A DNA stretch of 64,000 nt, from the NCBI GenBank assembly GCA_031181145.1, contig JAPSLB010000009.1, forward strand, positions 55,552 through 119,551. The letters run 5' to 3'. Numbering within the stretch: the first letter of the stretch is position 1; each line of letters opens with the position of its first letter. The notes below the pieces were generated by a model. It was not told where the DNA came from and did no database searches. It saw only the letters and a program-made list of their open reading frames with translations. This DNA is from Microvirga sp. (GTDB taxonomy: Bacteria > Pseudomonadota > Alphaproteobacteria > Rhizobiales > Beijerinckiaceae). Made by a program: the position numbers and the translations under genes. Of the stretch, positions 1 through 8,935 are shown one piece after another.

Positions 1-393
1 GGTCTTGCGCGCCGGCTCGCCGACATCATCCTTCCCTCGCTTCTTCCGGCCGCGGCAGCCGGCGGCCTGATGGCGTTCCTGCTCGCCTTCAGCGAGCTGA
101 CGGTGTCGGCCCTGCTCTGGTCGGCGGGAACCGAGACCATCGGCGTCGTGCTCTACAATCTCGAAGAAGCGGGTCTCGCGAGCCAGGCCTCGGCCGTCGC
201 GATCGTCATCGTCGCCGTCGTCATGCTCGCCATGCTCGCTCTCCACGCCCTGGGCAGGCACCTGCCGGAAGGCACATTGCCCTGGCACTGCCCGACGGAA
301 GGCGCGTCGTTCTCCGCCCGCAAGCCGGAGCGCGCCGCGTTTTCTGCGGGCCCCCTCGGTGTGGCGAGACCGCAACCGGTCTTGAGGGCGTGA
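1..393 (+). CDS. ABC transporter permease, C-terminal part (gene enters from the left edge)
   Basis: The reading frame is open from the first base, so the gene starts outside the window. The visible 130 residues hold the end of a binding-protein-dependent transport permease domain: a PSLLPAAAAGG loop, then hydrophobic segments containing FSELTVSALLW and the GTETIGVVLYNL stretch, and a last membrane segment rich in V, I and A. This resembles the C-terminal half of the fused Fe(III)/phosphonate-type (FbpB-like) permeases, which act in the inner membrane with a periplasmic binding protein and an ATPase. About 45 hydrophilic residues follow the last helix (from HLPEGTLPWH on), an unusually long tail for the family that could come from a frameshift near the 3' end. 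The substrate cannot be told from this fragment. It converges with the hydrolase gene 18 bp downstream. Confidence 0.75.
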   Translation, partial: GLARRLADIILPSLLPAAAAGGLMAFLLAFSELTVSALLWSAGTETIGVVLYNLEEAGLASQASAVAIVIVAVVMLAMLALHALGRHLPEGTLPWHCPTEGASFSARKPERAAFSAGPLGVARPQPVLRA

Positions 394-411
394 GACGGAA
401 TGGGCGCCTGA

Positions 412-1254
412 TCACCGCGCGGCGAGCCACTGAAGCAGCTCCGCATCGAAGAGCGCGCTCTCCTCGAGTTGCGGCGTGTGCCCGCTCTTCTCGAACACGC
501 GAACCGTGAGATCGCGGAAGCAGCCGCGATAGGCATCCCATGTCGCATAGGGCGCGACGAGATAATCGTAGCGCCCGAGGGCGAGGAAAACCGGGATGTC
601 GAGCCGCTCCAACCCTTGCCGGACATCAAGGTCGCGGAACGTCTCGCCCCATAAGTGATCGAAGACAGGCATGTTCACATGCACGCCTTCCCAGAGCGCT
701 GCCGCATCAAAACCGTGATCGTACCAGCTCTTCGCGCCGAGGCGGATGCAGAAGGTGACGAAACGCTTCTCGGGTGCAGCCGCGATCTCGGCGGGAAGCC
801 GCGCGAGATCGCCTGCGAGCTTCGCCTTGCGCTCCGGGCAGACGGATTCCTGCCAGTACCGTTCCGAGGCTTCCTGATGCGCCGCGCCGTGGCTCGGCCC
901 GGTGCCGATCATCACCACGTGGGACACGTGCTGCGGATAGCGCTTGGCATATTCCAGCGCCATGTAGCCATGGCCGGAATGGCCGATGACGATCATCTTC
1001 TCGTGCCCGAAATGACGCCGGGCGAGGTCGATGTCGTCGAGCACCACATCGAGTCCGTAGTCGGATGGCTGCAGATCCTTCGAGGTTTTCGCAAAACCGC
1101 GATGATCGGCGAAGACGAGCTGCAGCGACCTCCTCAGGTTCTGCGAGAAGGTTCGCGGATAATAGACCGCGCTGCCGATCACGATGGCAGGCGTGCCCTG
1201 CCCTTCGACGGAATAGGCCAGCTCGAAACCGCCGGACGAAATAGTACCGCGCAT
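412..1254 (-). CDS. Alpha/beta hydrolase
   Basis: A 280-residue single-domain alpha/beta-hydrolase fold protein. The nucleophile elbow is GHSGH (serine near residue 93), the acid lies in the GRYDYLVAP segment and the histidine in SGHTPQLEE near the C-terminus, so the Ser-Asp-His triad is complete. There is no signal peptide, so a cytoplasmic enzyme is expected. A lid-like insertion between strands 6 and 7 contains YWQESVCPERKAKL. The substrate is not evident; proline iminopeptidase-like and haloperoxidase-like enzymes share this layout. It lies divergent from the LysR gene 201 bp away, a common arrangement for a regulator and its target, but no operator was recognised, so that link is inferred. 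Confidence 0.85.
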   Translation of the reverse strand: MRGTISSGGFELAYSVEGQGTPAIVIGSAVYYPRTFSQNLRRSLQLVFADHRGFAKTSKDLQPSDYGLDVVLDDIDLARRHFGHEKMIVIGHSGHGYMALEYAKRYPQHVSHVVMIGTGPSHGAAHQEASERYWQESVCPERKAKLAGDLARLPAEIAAAPEKRFVTFCIRLGAKSWYDHGFDAAALWEGVHVNMPVFDHLWGETFRDLDVRQGLERLDIPVFLALGRYDYLVAPYATWDAYRGCFRDLTVRVFEKSGHTPQLEESALFDAELLQWLAAR

Positions 1255-1455
1255 GATCGCTGCTCATGAATGTGATCTCGCGCGTTTCTCGCCCAAGCCC
1301 TTCGGCTTGTGAAGCCCCTGACCTCGTCAGAAGTGTAGACCACCCTCACGCGGCTGAAGGGCTGTGGGCAAACCCTCGTCAGGCGATGGTGGGGTCACCC
1401 CGATCACGGACCATCCCCCTATGCGTGCCCCGCCCCAACGTTTTAGCATACTGCC

Positions 1456-2352
1456 ATGGCTCACCCTTCTCACGATCCCTTTCACCTCGCCTTCAGCGAA
1501 CCGTCCTGGGACGATCTGCGGATCTTCCTGGCCGTGGTGGCTCATGGATCGATGAACGGCGCGGCGAAAGCCCTGGGGCAGAGCCAGCCGACGGTTGCCC
1601 GGCGCATCAGGGCGCTGGAGGAGACGCTCGGGATCGACCTTTTCCAGCGCGGCCCCAACAACCTCGAACTGACGGAGGCAGGCCGGGCTATCCTCGAGGC
1701 GGCCTCCCCCATGGGCGAGGCCGCAAGCATCGTGGCGCGCACGGCCTCGGCCCATCGGCCAGATCCGGATGCGCCCGTGCGCGTGACCGCGACCTCCTCG
1801 GTCGCCCTGTTCCTGTCGCTGCATTCGGCAGAACTGCACAAGGCCGCCGAGCCCGTGGAGATCGCCTACATTCCCACCCGCCGAAAGCTCGATCTCGCCT
1901 CGGGTGAGGCCGATATCGCGCTTCGCATGCGCGTCCTGCCCGAGGGCACTGACGAGCTCGTGGCGCGAAAGGTGGGGCAGATCGCCTTCGCCGTCTATGC
2001 CACCACCGAGGACCCGGCATCCGTCATCGCCCCGCCGGAGGATCCGACCCTGTCCCGGCAGGCGGCCTATGTCGCCGAGTTCGCGCAGGGCCGCACGATT
2101 GCCGCCCGCATCGGCGACATGCCGATCCGGTATCAAGCGGCGAAAGCGGGTCTGGGCGCTGCCTTCCTCCCCTGCTGGCTCGGCGACCGCGATCCCGACC
2201 TCGTCCAGGTGATGAAGCCCGAGGGCGACCTGATCGAGGACGTTTTCCTCGTCATGCACCGCCGCAGCCGAAGCCGCCCGAACGTGACGCGCGTGGCGAA
2301 TGCGCTGGCGGCTTTGTTCAAGCGTAATCACAAAGCGCTGGCGGGCGGCTGA
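1456..2352 (+). CDS. LysR-family transcriptional regulator
   Basis: A 298-residue LysR-type regulator. The N-terminal winged helix-turn-helix (about residues 20-80) carries the family pattern SMNGAAKALGQSQPTVARRI followed by LEETLGIDLFQR. The C-terminal co-inducer domain runs from about residue 100, with EADIALRM as the usual strand-loop signature and AGLGAAFLPCWLGD near the end. It resembles the branch of LTTRs that often regulate an adjacent, divergently transcribed enzyme gene; here that would be the alpha/beta hydrolase. Its stop codon (TGA, 2350-2352) directly abuts the mutY stop on the other strand, forming a TGATCA palindrome with no intergenic base. The effector is unknown. Confidence 0.88.
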   Translation: MAHPSHDPFHLAFSEPSWDDLRIFLAVVAHGSMNGAAKALGQSQPTVARRIRALEETLGIDLFQRGPNNLELTEAGRAILEAASPMGEAASIVARTASAHRPDPDAPVRVTATSSVALFLSLHSAELHKAAEPVEIAYIPTRRKLDLASGEADIALRMRVLPEGTDELVARKVGQIAFAVYATTEDPASVIAPPEDPTLSRQAAYVAEFAQGRTIAARIGDMPIRYQAAKAGLGAAFLPCWLGDRDPDLVQVMKPEGDLIEDVFLVMHRRSRSRPNVTRVANALAALFKRNHKALAGG

Positions 2353-3474
2353 TCAGCTTCCGGCCTTTGCAGGAGTATTCTTGCCCGGGTTCGTCTTCGC
2401 CCCCGGCAAATCGCCCAGGGCATGCGCCAGCACCTTCTTCATGGCGCCCGGCAGCGCCTCTTCGTGCAGCTTGAGACGCGGGGTCCAACGCATGTCGGTC
2501 GGAGCGGGCGTGCCTTTGGCCACTTTCGCGAAGAGCACCGTCAGCTCCAGGGGAAAGTGCGTGAACACGTGGCGCACCGTGCCGGGCAGCCGCTGCCACC
2601 GCGCCTCGATGGGGGCATCGAGCACGGCGCGGGCAGGTTCGTAATCCGGCTCCCAGTCGCTCGTCGGAGGCTCGGCCATGCCGCCGAGCAGACCCGTCGG
2701 AGGACGGGTGCGCAGAAGGATCGTGTCGTCGGCGCGCAGCACAACGAAGGCCGCGCCCTTGCGCAACGGTCCGGTCTCCTTCTTCTGCTTCCTCGGGAAC
2801 GTCTCCTGAAGGCCCGCGGCGCGGGCCAGGCACGGCCTCATCCAGGGGCAGAGCGCGCAGGCCGGGCGCTTGGGCGTGCAGATCGTGGCGCCGAGATCCA
2901 TGAGAGCCTGAGCGAAATCGCCGGGCCTGTCCGCGGGCACGAGCTCTTCCGTAAGGGAACGGATGAGGGACTTCGCCTTGGGCAGCGGCTCCTCGATCAC
3001 GAAGACGCGGGACATGACCCGCTCCACATTGCCGTCCACCGCAGCCGCCTTCTCGTTGAACGCGATGGCCGCCACGGCTGCCGCCGTATAGGCGCCGATA
3101 CCGGGGAGCTTCAGGAGCTCGGCCTCGGTCGAGGGGAAGAGCCCTCCGTGCTTGTCCACGACAGCCTTGGCGCAGGAATGGAGATTGCGGGCGCGGGAAT
3201 AGTAGCCGAGCCCCGCCCAGGCCTGCATGACCGATTCGGTCGGGGCCTCGGCGAGGGCCTCCACGGTCGGGAACCGCTCCAGAAAGTTCAGATAGAAGGG
3301 TTTGACCGCCGCCACCGTGGTTTGCTGCAGCATGATCTCCGAGAGCCAGACCCGGTAGGGGTCGGCGGCCTCGCCGGCCCTGGCGCGCCACGGCAGTTCG
3401 CGCCGGTGACGGTCGTACCAGGCAAGCAGGTCCTGCGGGTCGGGCTTGGTCGCGCTCGGGGCGGGCGTTAACAT
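2353..3474 (-). CDS. mutY: A/G-specific adenine DNA glycosylase MutY
   Basis: A 373-residue base-excision repair glycosylase that removes adenine mispaired with 8-oxoguanine. The endonuclease III-like core is complete: catalytic glutamate in SEIMLQQT (E46), helix-hairpin-helix LPGIGAYTAA (about 123-132), catalytic aspartate in VDGNVERV (D147), and four [4Fe-4S] cysteines with CX6CX2CX5C spacing (C199, C206, C209, C215). The C-terminal third is the NUDIX-like domain that recognises 8-oxoG, with LLRTRPPTGLLGG. The length is normal. It diverges from the DUF721 gene 57 bp away, a conserved alphaproteobacterial order, and ends back to back with the LysR gene. Confidence 0.96.
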   Translation of the reverse strand: MLTPAPSATKPDPQDLLAWYDRHRRELPWRARAGEAADPYRVWLSEIMLQQTTVAAVKPFYLNFLERFPTVEALAEAPTESVMQAWAGLGYYSRARNLHSCAKAVVDKHGGLFPSTEAELLKLPGIGAYTAAAVAAIAFNEKAAAVDGNVERVMSRVFVIEEPLPKAKSLIRSLTEELVPADRPGDFAQALMDLGATICTPKRPACALCPWMRPCLARAAGLQETFPRKQKKETGPLRKGAAFVVLRADDTILLRTRPPTGLLGGMAEPPTSDWEPDYEPARAVLDAPIEARWQRLPGTVRHVFTHFPLELTVLFAKVAKGTPAPTDMRWTPRLKLHEEALPGAMKKVLAHALGDLPGAKTNPGKNTPAKAGS

Positions 3475-3531
3475 GAGATTTGGAATAGCGATCTACACCG
3501 AATATTCCAACGCGGCTTTTGGACATTCAAC

Positions 3532-4032
3532 ATGAGACGACCGAGGCCTTTGGCCCGCCCCCTTGCCGAGTTTCTCGACGTCTGTCTCTCCCCGAGTCTG
3601 GCGGCGCAAGGCTTTGCGACCTCCGACGTGATCATGGCCTGGCCCGACATCGTCGGCGAAAGGCTCGCCGCCTTCACCCAGCCGCTCAAGATCGAGTGGA
3701 AACGAAAGCCCCCCCATGCGGATCCGGAGGCGCGCCCGGAGCCCGCGACCCTCGTGGTGCGGGTGGAAAGCGCCTTCGCGCTCGAGCTCCAGCACATGGC
3801 TCCCACGGTCATCGACCGGGTGAACACCTATTACGGCTGGCGCTGCATCGGAAAGCTCGTGCTGAAACAAGGTCCCGTGCGGCGGGTTGAGAGGAAGAAG
3901 CCCCCGGCGCCTACCCTCACCCCTGCGGAGATGGCCAAGGTCAACACCGCCACCGACGGCATCGCGGAGGACGGTCTCAAGGCCGCTCTCGACCGACTGG
4001 GCCAGGCGGTCGTAGGCAACAAGCGATCGTGA
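3532..4032 (+). CDS. DUF721 (DciA-like) family protein
   Basis: A 166-residue protein of the DUF721 family, whose members include the DciA helicase loader used by bacteria that lack DnaC. The conserved core is at about residues 20-110: the WPDIVGERLAAFTQP stretch typical of the family, then TLVVRVESAFALELQHM and a region ending INxYYGWRCIGKL-like (seen as VNTYYGWRCIGKLVL). The C-terminal 50 residues are charged and proline-rich. It is co-directional with the dsbA-like and smc genes and divergent from mutY. Family membership is clear; the replication role in this organism is inferred from DciA homologues. Confidence 0.85.
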   Translation: MRRPRPLARPLAEFLDVCLSPSLAAQGFATSDVIMAWPDIVGERLAAFTQPLKIEWKRKPPHADPEARPEPATLVVRVESAFALELQHMAPTVIDRVNTYYGWRCIGKLVLKQGPVRRVERKKPPAPTLTPAEMAKVNTATDGIAEDGLKAALDRLGQAVVGNKRS

Positions 4033-4151
4033 AAGCGTGAAAGGCGATCGTCAGCTCCGGTTCACGCACGAAAGAGTGAGATGGGCGGCGCTTGCCTTGG
4101 GCAACGTCTCATTTTACCGCAAAGAAGCATCTCTTCAGGAGTTCTCCCCAC

Positions 4152-4790
4152 ATGATCACCCGGCGTCAGACGCTTCAGCTTCTCGGGACCGCAGCCGTTA
4201 CCGCCTATCTCGCCACGAGCTTCCCCGCCCTGGCGCAGAACGTGGCCGTTCAGGACCTCGCCGCCGAGGGCCCCCTCGGAGACGTGGCTTTGGGCCCGGA
4301 CAACGCCAAGGTGACAATTATCGAGTACGCGTCCCTCACCTGCTCCCACTGCGCCAATTTTCACGCCACCACCTGGCCGGAGCTGAAGAAGCGCTACGTC
4401 GATACGGGCAAGGTCCGCTTCATCCTGCGCGAATTCCCCCTCGATCCCCTGGCCACGGCCGGTTTCATGCTCGCGCGCTGCGACGGGAACGACAAATATT
4501 ATCCGATCACCGACATGCTCTTCGAGCAGCAGAAGAACTGGGCCTTTGTGGACAAGCCCCTGGACGCCCTGCGCCAATTCATGAGGCAGGCAGGTTTTTC
4601 ACAGGAAAAATTTGATGCTTGCCTCCAGGACCAGAAACTTTATGACGCAGTCAATTCGGTGAAGAACCGGGGTATGGAGCAGTTCAATGTGGACTCCACC
4701 CCGACTTTCTTCATCAATGGTCAGCGCCATCCGGGAAGCCTCTCGATCGATGAGATTGAAAAGGTCATCAAGCCTCTGCTGGGCGAGTAA
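4152..4790 (+). CDS. DsbA-family thiol:disulfide oxidoreductase
   Basis: A 212-residue thioredoxin-fold protein, probably periplasmic. The start at 4152 is preferred because AGGAG lies at 4137-4141, 10 bases upstream, and gives an N-terminus MITRRQTLQLLG followed by a hydrophobic stretch ending in PALAQ: a signal peptide with a Tat-like double arginine. An upstream ATG at 4092 would bury this signal. The active site is CSHC within TCSHCANFH, and VDSTPTFFING provides the cis-proline loop, as in the DsbA/DSBA_thioredoxin_4 group. These proteins oxidise or isomerise cysteines in exported proteins. A hairpin separates the gene from smc 45 bp downstream. Confidence 0.9.
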   Translation: MITRRQTLQLLGTAAVTAYLATSFPALAQNVAVQDLAAEGPLGDVALGPDNAKVTIIEYASLTCSHCANFHATTWPELKKRYVDTGKVRFILREFPLDPLATAGFMLARCDGNDKYYPITDMLFEQQKNWAFVDKPLDALRQFMRQAGFSQEKFDACLQDQKLYDAVNSVKNRGMEQFNVDSTPTFFINGQRHPGSLSIDEIEKVIKPLLGE

Positions 4791-4799
4791 GCCCCTGAA

Positions 4800-4820
4800 A
4801 CCGGCCCTCCAGGGGCCGGT
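4800..4820 (+). terminator. Hairpin between the dsbA-like gene and smc
   Basis: Positions 4800-4807 (ACCGGCCC) and 4813-4820 (GGGCCGGT) form a perfect 8-bp stem with a 5-base loop. No T-run follows, so it may be a weak attenuator or an RNA-stabilising structure rather than a full terminator. It ends 15 bases before the smc start codon. Confidence 0.45.
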
Positions 4821-4835
4821 CGGGAAGGCGCGTCC

Positions 4836-7800
4836 ATGAAGCTGACGCGCCTTCGCATCGCCGGGTTCAAGACCTTCGTCGAGCCGACCGACTTCCTGAT
4901 CGAGCCGGGTCTGACCGGCGTAGTCGGGCCGAACGGCTGCGGCAAGTCCAACCTCGTGGAAGCCCTGCGCTGGGTGATGGGAGAAAATTCCCACAAGAAC
5001 ATGCGCGCCACGGGGATGGACGACGTCATCTTCTCCGGCTCCGGCAATCGCCCGGCCCGCAACTGGGCCGAGGTGATGCTCACCATCGACAATGCCGAGC
5101 GCACGGCCCCGGCCGCCTTCAACGATGCGGACATCCTTGAGATCTCGCGCAAGATCGAGCGCGAGGAAGGCTCCACCTATCGGGTGAACGGTAAGGAGGT
5201 GCGCGCCCGCGACGTGCAGATCCTGTTCGCGGACGCCGCGACGGGTGCGCGCTCGCCCGCCCTGGTCCGCCAGGGCCAGATCAGCGAGATCATCTCCGCC
5301 AAGCCCCAGTCCCGCCGCCGAATCCTGGAAGATGCCGCGGGCATCGCGGGCCTTCACGCCCGCCGTCACGAGGCGGAGCTGCGCCTCAAGGCCGCCGAGG
5401 ACAACCTGGTTCGCGTCGAGGACGTGATCCGGGAGCTGGAAAGCCAGATCGAGAGCCTGAAGCGCCAGGGCCGCCAGGCTTCACGCTACAAGAACCTTTC
5501 GTCCGAGATCCGCCGCCTCGAAGCGCTGCTCTACGCCATCAGCTACGCCGATGCGCGGGAGCAGGCCGCCGCCGCCGAAAAACAGGTGGCCGAGGACCTC
5601 AAGGCCGTCGCCGACCTGACGGAGGAGCAGACCCGCGCCGCCACCGCCCAGGCGGTTGCGGCCCACGGCCTCCCCGCCCTGCGCCAGGCCGAGGCCGAAG
5701 CCGCCGCGGCCCTGCAGCGCCTGACCCATGCCCGCAATGAGCTCGAATCGGAAGAACGCCGCTCCAAGGAGCGCGTGGTCGAGCTGGAACGCCATATCGG
5801 GGACCTGAACCGGGATATCGCCCGCGAGGCCGCCCAGCGCGCCGACGCGGAGGCTACCATCGAGCGGCTTCAGATCGAGGCCGCCGAGATCGCCCAGACC
5901 ACCGACGGAGCCGATGACGCGCGCGCCGAGAACGAGGAGCGTCTCCAGGCGGCCGAAGCTGCCCTCGCGGAGGCCGAAGCGAGCCTGAGCGCCCTTCAGG
6001 CCCAGACCTCGGACCTCAATGCCCGCCGTGCCGCCCTCGAGCGCTCCGTGCGCGAGGAGATGGAGCGCGCCGCGCGCTTCCGCTCGGAGAAGGAGCGTCT
6101 GGAGCGCGAGATCGAGGCCCTGTCCGCCTCCCACGAGGACGGCCCGCCCATCGACGACCTGCGCGAGGAAACGGCGCTCGCCGAGGAAGCCGCCCAGGGT
6201 GCCGAAGAGGCCGTGAGCGAGGCTCGCGAGGCCTTGGCCGCTGCCCGCGAAACGGAACACCGCCTGCGCCAGCCCCTCAACGAGGCGGAGCGCAAGGCCC
6301 AGCGCCTGGAAACGGAGGCGCTGACGCTCGCCAAGCTCGTCACCTCCGCCACCGGCGACCTCTGGCCTCCGGCCCTCGACCAGATCACTGTCGAGAAGGG
6401 CTATGAGACGGCCCTCGGTGCGGCCCTCGGCGACGACCTCGAAGCGTCGACCAACCCTTCGGCGCCCGCGCATTGGGAGATGACCGGCACCGGCGACGAC
6501 GACCCGTCCCTGCCCGTGGGGGTCCGCTCGCTCGCCGATCTTGCCAGGGCTCCCGTGGAGCTGCAGCGCCGTCTCCGCCAGATCGGCGTCGTGAGCAAGG
6601 CCGACGGCCTGCGTCTGCGCAACCAGCTGAAGCCCGGCCAGCGCCTCGTCTCGCAGGAAGGCGACCTGTGGCGCTGGGACGGCTTGACCACCGCGGCGGA
6701 AGCCCCCTCTCCTGCGGCCCGCCGGCTGGCCGAGAAGAATCGCCTCGGCGATCTGGAACGCGAGGCCGCGGAGGCCCGGGAACAAGCCGAGCAGCTGCGC
6801 CATCAGGCCGAGGCGGCGCTCGAAGCCGTCCGCCAAGCCGCCTCTCGCGAGATGCAGGCCATCGAGGCCTCCCGCCGGGCCCGCCAGTCCCTGGACGCTG
6901 CCCGCACCCGGCTCTCCGCCGCGGAACGCAAGGAAGCCGAGCTCGGCCAGCGCCGCTCGGCCCTGCAGGAAGGTCTCGCCCGCCTCTCGGAAAGCGAGGC
7001 GGAGGCCCTGGAGCGCGTGCAGGATGCCGAAGGCGCGCTGCAGGAGCTGGCTCCTGCGCCGGATCTGGAAGGGAGGCTGCTCGAAGAACGCATCCGCGTC
7101 GCCGAGCGCCGGGCCGCCGCCTCCGAAGCCCGTGCCGCCCTGCAATCCCTGATCCACGAAGCCGAGCTTCGCCGCCGCCGCCAGGATTCGATCGCCGCCG
7201 ATATCCGCCTCTGGACCGAGCGCGCCGCCCGCGCCGCCAAGGCCCATGAGGACTTGAGCGAGCGCCTGGAGCGCGCCCAGGACGAGCACCAGCGCCTGCT
7301 GGAAGCGCCCGACACTTATCTCCAGCGCCGCCGCGCCCTCATGGCCGAGGTCGAGGAGGCGGAGGCCCGGCGCAAGGAAGCCGCCGACCGCCTCGCCGAT
7401 GCGGAAACCAGCCTTGCCGAGACGGACCGCGCCGCCCGCGCCGCCCTCGAGGCGCTTGCCGCCGCCCGCGAGGCGCGCGCCGGCTCCCAGGCTCGTCACG
7501 AAGCCGCCGTCCAGCGTCTGGCCGAGATCACCCGCAACATCGCGGAGAATCTCGAAACCACCCCGGCCGGCCTCATCGAGATGGCGGGTCTCAAGGAGGT
7601 GACCGAGCTTCCCTCCCACGCCCAGATCGAATCGAAGCTCCACTCCCTCAAGGCCGACCGCGAGCGCCTGGGTGCCGTGAACCTGCGCGCCGACGAGGAA
7701 TTGACCGAGCTCGAAGCCAAGTATACCGGCATCGCCACGGAGCGGGACGACCTCGTCGAGGCCATCAAGCGCCTGCGCCAGGCCATCGGCAGCCTCAACC

Positions 7801-8294
7801 GCGAGGGCCGCGAGCGCCTTCTCGCCGCCTTCGATGTGGTGAACGCCCATTTCAAGCGCCTCTTCGCCACCCTCTTCGGCGGCGGCACGGCGGAGCTGAC
7901 CCTGGTCGATTCGGACGACCCGCTGGAGGCGGGCCTCGAGATCCTCGCCCGCCCGCCGGGCAAGAAGCCTCAGAGCATGACCCTCCTCTCGGGCGGCGAG
8001 CAGGCACTCACGGCCACCGCGCTCATCTTCGCGGTGTTCCTCACGAATCCCTCTCCGATCTGCGTGCTGGACGAAGTGGACGCGCCCCTCGATGACGCGA
8101 ACGTGGAGCGTTACTGCGATCTCCTCGAGGAGATGGCGAGGCAGACAGAGACACGTTTCGTCGTCATCACTCACAACCCGATCACCATGGCCCGCATGGA
8201 CCGCCTCTTCGGCGTCACCATGGCCGAACGGGGCGTGTCGCAGCTCGTGTCGGTCGACCTCCAGAACGCCGAACGCATTCTTGAGGTAGCCTAA
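4836..8294 (+). CDS. smc: Chromosome segregation protein SMC
   Basis: A 1152-residue condensin ATPase that compacts and helps segregate the chromosome with ScpA and ScpB. Walker A is GPNGCGKSNL (residues 31-40), followed by the SMC-typical LRWVMGENS. A first long coiled coil, rich in A, E and R, runs from about 170 to 490. The hinge lies at about 495-610, including GYETALGAALGDDLEA. The second coiled coil runs to about 980. The ABC signature LLSGGEQALTA is near 1050 and Walker B with its glutamate, VLDEVDAPLDDANV, near 1077. Length and order are normal for bacterial SMC. The location next to mutY, DUF721 and dsbA is a conserved alphaproteobacterial neighbourhood. Confidence 0.97.
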   Translation: MKLTRLRIAGFKTFVEPTDFLIEPGLTGVVGPNGCGKSNLVEALRWVMGENSHKNMRATGMDDVIFSGSGNRPARNWAEVMLTIDNAERTAPAAFNDADILEISRKIEREEGSTYRVNGKEVRARDVQILFADAATGARSPALVRQGQISEIISAKPQSRRRILEDAAGIAGLHARRHEAELRLKAAEDNLVRVEDVIRELESQIESLKRQGRQASRYKNLSSEIRRLEALLYAISYADAREQAAAAEKQVAEDLKAVADLTEEQTRAATAQAVAAHGLPALRQAEAEAAAALQRLTHARNELESEERRSKERVVELERHIGDLNRDIAREAAQRADAEATIERLQIEAAEIAQTTDGADDARAENEERLQAAEAALAEAEASLSALQAQTSDLNARRAALERSVREEMERAARFRSEKERLEREIEALSASHEDGPPIDDLREETALAEEAAQGAEEAVSEAREALAAARETEHRLRQPLNEAERKAQRLETEALTLAKLVTSATGDLWPPALDQITVEKGYETALGAALGDDLEASTNPSAPAHWEMTGTGDDDPSLPVGVRSLADLARAPVELQRRLRQIGVVSKADGLRLRNQLKPGQRLVSQEGDLWRWDGLTTAAEAPSPAARRLAEKNRLGDLEREAAEAREQAEQLRHQAEAALEAVRQAASREMQAIEASRRARQSLDAARTRLSAAERKEAELGQRRSALQEGLARLSESEAEALERVQDAEGALQELAPAPDLEGRLLEERIRVAERRAAASEARAALQSLIHEAELRRRRQDSIAADIRLWTERAARAAKAHEDLSERLERAQDEHQRLLEAPDTYLQRRRALMAEVEEAEARRKEAADRLADAETSLAETDRAARAALEALAAAREARAGSQARHEAAVQRLAEITRNIAENLETTPAGLIEMAGLKEVTELPSHAQIESKLHSLKADRERLGAVNLRADEELTELEAKYTGIATERDDLVEAIKRLRQAIGSLNREGRERLLAAFDVVNAHFKRLFATLFGGGTAELTLVDSDDPLEAGLEILARPPGKKPQSMTLLSGGEQALTATALIFAVFLTNPSPICVLDEVDAPLDDANVERYCDLLEEMARQTETRFVVITHNPITMARMDRLFGVTMAERGVSQLVSVDLQNAERILEVA

Positions 8295-8409
8295 GGCTTT
8301 CAGGCCTGCCTTCGTTCAGCCTCAAAAAGGTGTGTGCTTTCGGGCCGAGCTTCGGCGAAAACGGCCTTATACCAAATATATCAAGCGCTTAGATGTTTTG
8401 AGACGGTCC

Positions 8410-8438
8410 TTGACAGGGGGGACCCCCGCCCATATGTT
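8410..8438 (+). promoter_or_regulatory. Promoter of the F0 ATP synthase operon
   Basis: TTGACA at 8410-8415 and TATGTT at 8433-8438 are separated by exactly 17 bases, close to the sigma-70 consensus. The start point would fall near 8445, giving a leader of roughly 55 bases before the atpI start at 8502. The 207-bp gap between smc and atpI holds nothing else I recognise. Confidence 0.75.
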
Positions 8439-8501
8439 GCGCCCGGCTTTCGGGGCCAGGCTTCCTGAGCATTTTCCCGCAACGCTTTTCAGGAGATCGC
8501 A

Positions 8502-8873
8502 ATGGCGGACCCTACCAAGCGGAGCGACGAAAATGAGCGGAAACCGAACGGTACCGATGACGCCGACCTATCGTCGAGGTTGAAATCTCTCGATGCCCGG
8601 ATCTCCAAAGCATCCGTGCAGCGAGCTGAGGACGAACCTCGTGAACGTCCAAAGTCGGATCCCAATGCAATCGGTCAGGCCTTCAGGTACTCGGCCGAAT
8701 TCGTTTCAGGGGTCATCGCCGGCGGCGTTGTGGGTTGGCTCGTCGACCGCCTGTTCGGCGTTTCGCCTTGGGGTCTCATAATTTGTCTCATCCTCGGCTT
8801 CTGCGCCGGCATGCTCAACCTTCTTCGAGCTGCAGGCACGGTCAAGCCGGCCCGGCATGACGACAAAAAGTGA
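8502..8873 (+). CDS. atpI: F0F1 ATP synthase subunit I (AtpI)
   Basis: A 123-residue protein at the head of the F0 operon. The first 65 residues are hydrophilic and charged. Two membrane helices follow (about 68-90 and 95-113) with the AtpI/AtpQ-type pattern EFVSGVIAGGVVGWLVD, then SPWGLIICLILGFCAGMLNLLR. AtpI is an accessory protein that helps assemble the c-ring and is not part of the finished enzyme. The position directly before atpB and the helix pattern make the call firm. Its promoter lies about 65 bases upstream. Confidence 0.92.
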   Translation: MADPTKRSDENERKPNGTDDADLSSRLKSLDARISKASVQRAEDEPRERPKSDPNAIGQAFRYSAEFVSGVIAGGVVGWLVDRLFGVSPWGLIICLILGFCAGMLNLLRAAGTVKPARHDDKK

Positions 8874-8935
8874 GAAGTCTCGGCTTCGGTATCTTTATTG
8901 AACAGCAGCGCAACAGCAGGATTTGAGAGCGGATC

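Noticed and set aside
1255..1455. LysR operator between the alpha/beta hydrolase and the LysR gene
   Set aside because: A GGGG-TCA-CCCC palindrome is present near 1391, but it lacks a T-N11-A inverted repeat typical for LysR-type regulators.
5481..8174. Very long open frame on the - strand opposite smc (about 900 codons)
   Set aside because: It mirrors the codon pattern of smc at high GC, has no domain, and smc on the other strand is certain. The same holds for 29533-32016, 21210-22685 and 54579-57386 on the - strand and 12109-13860 on the + strand.
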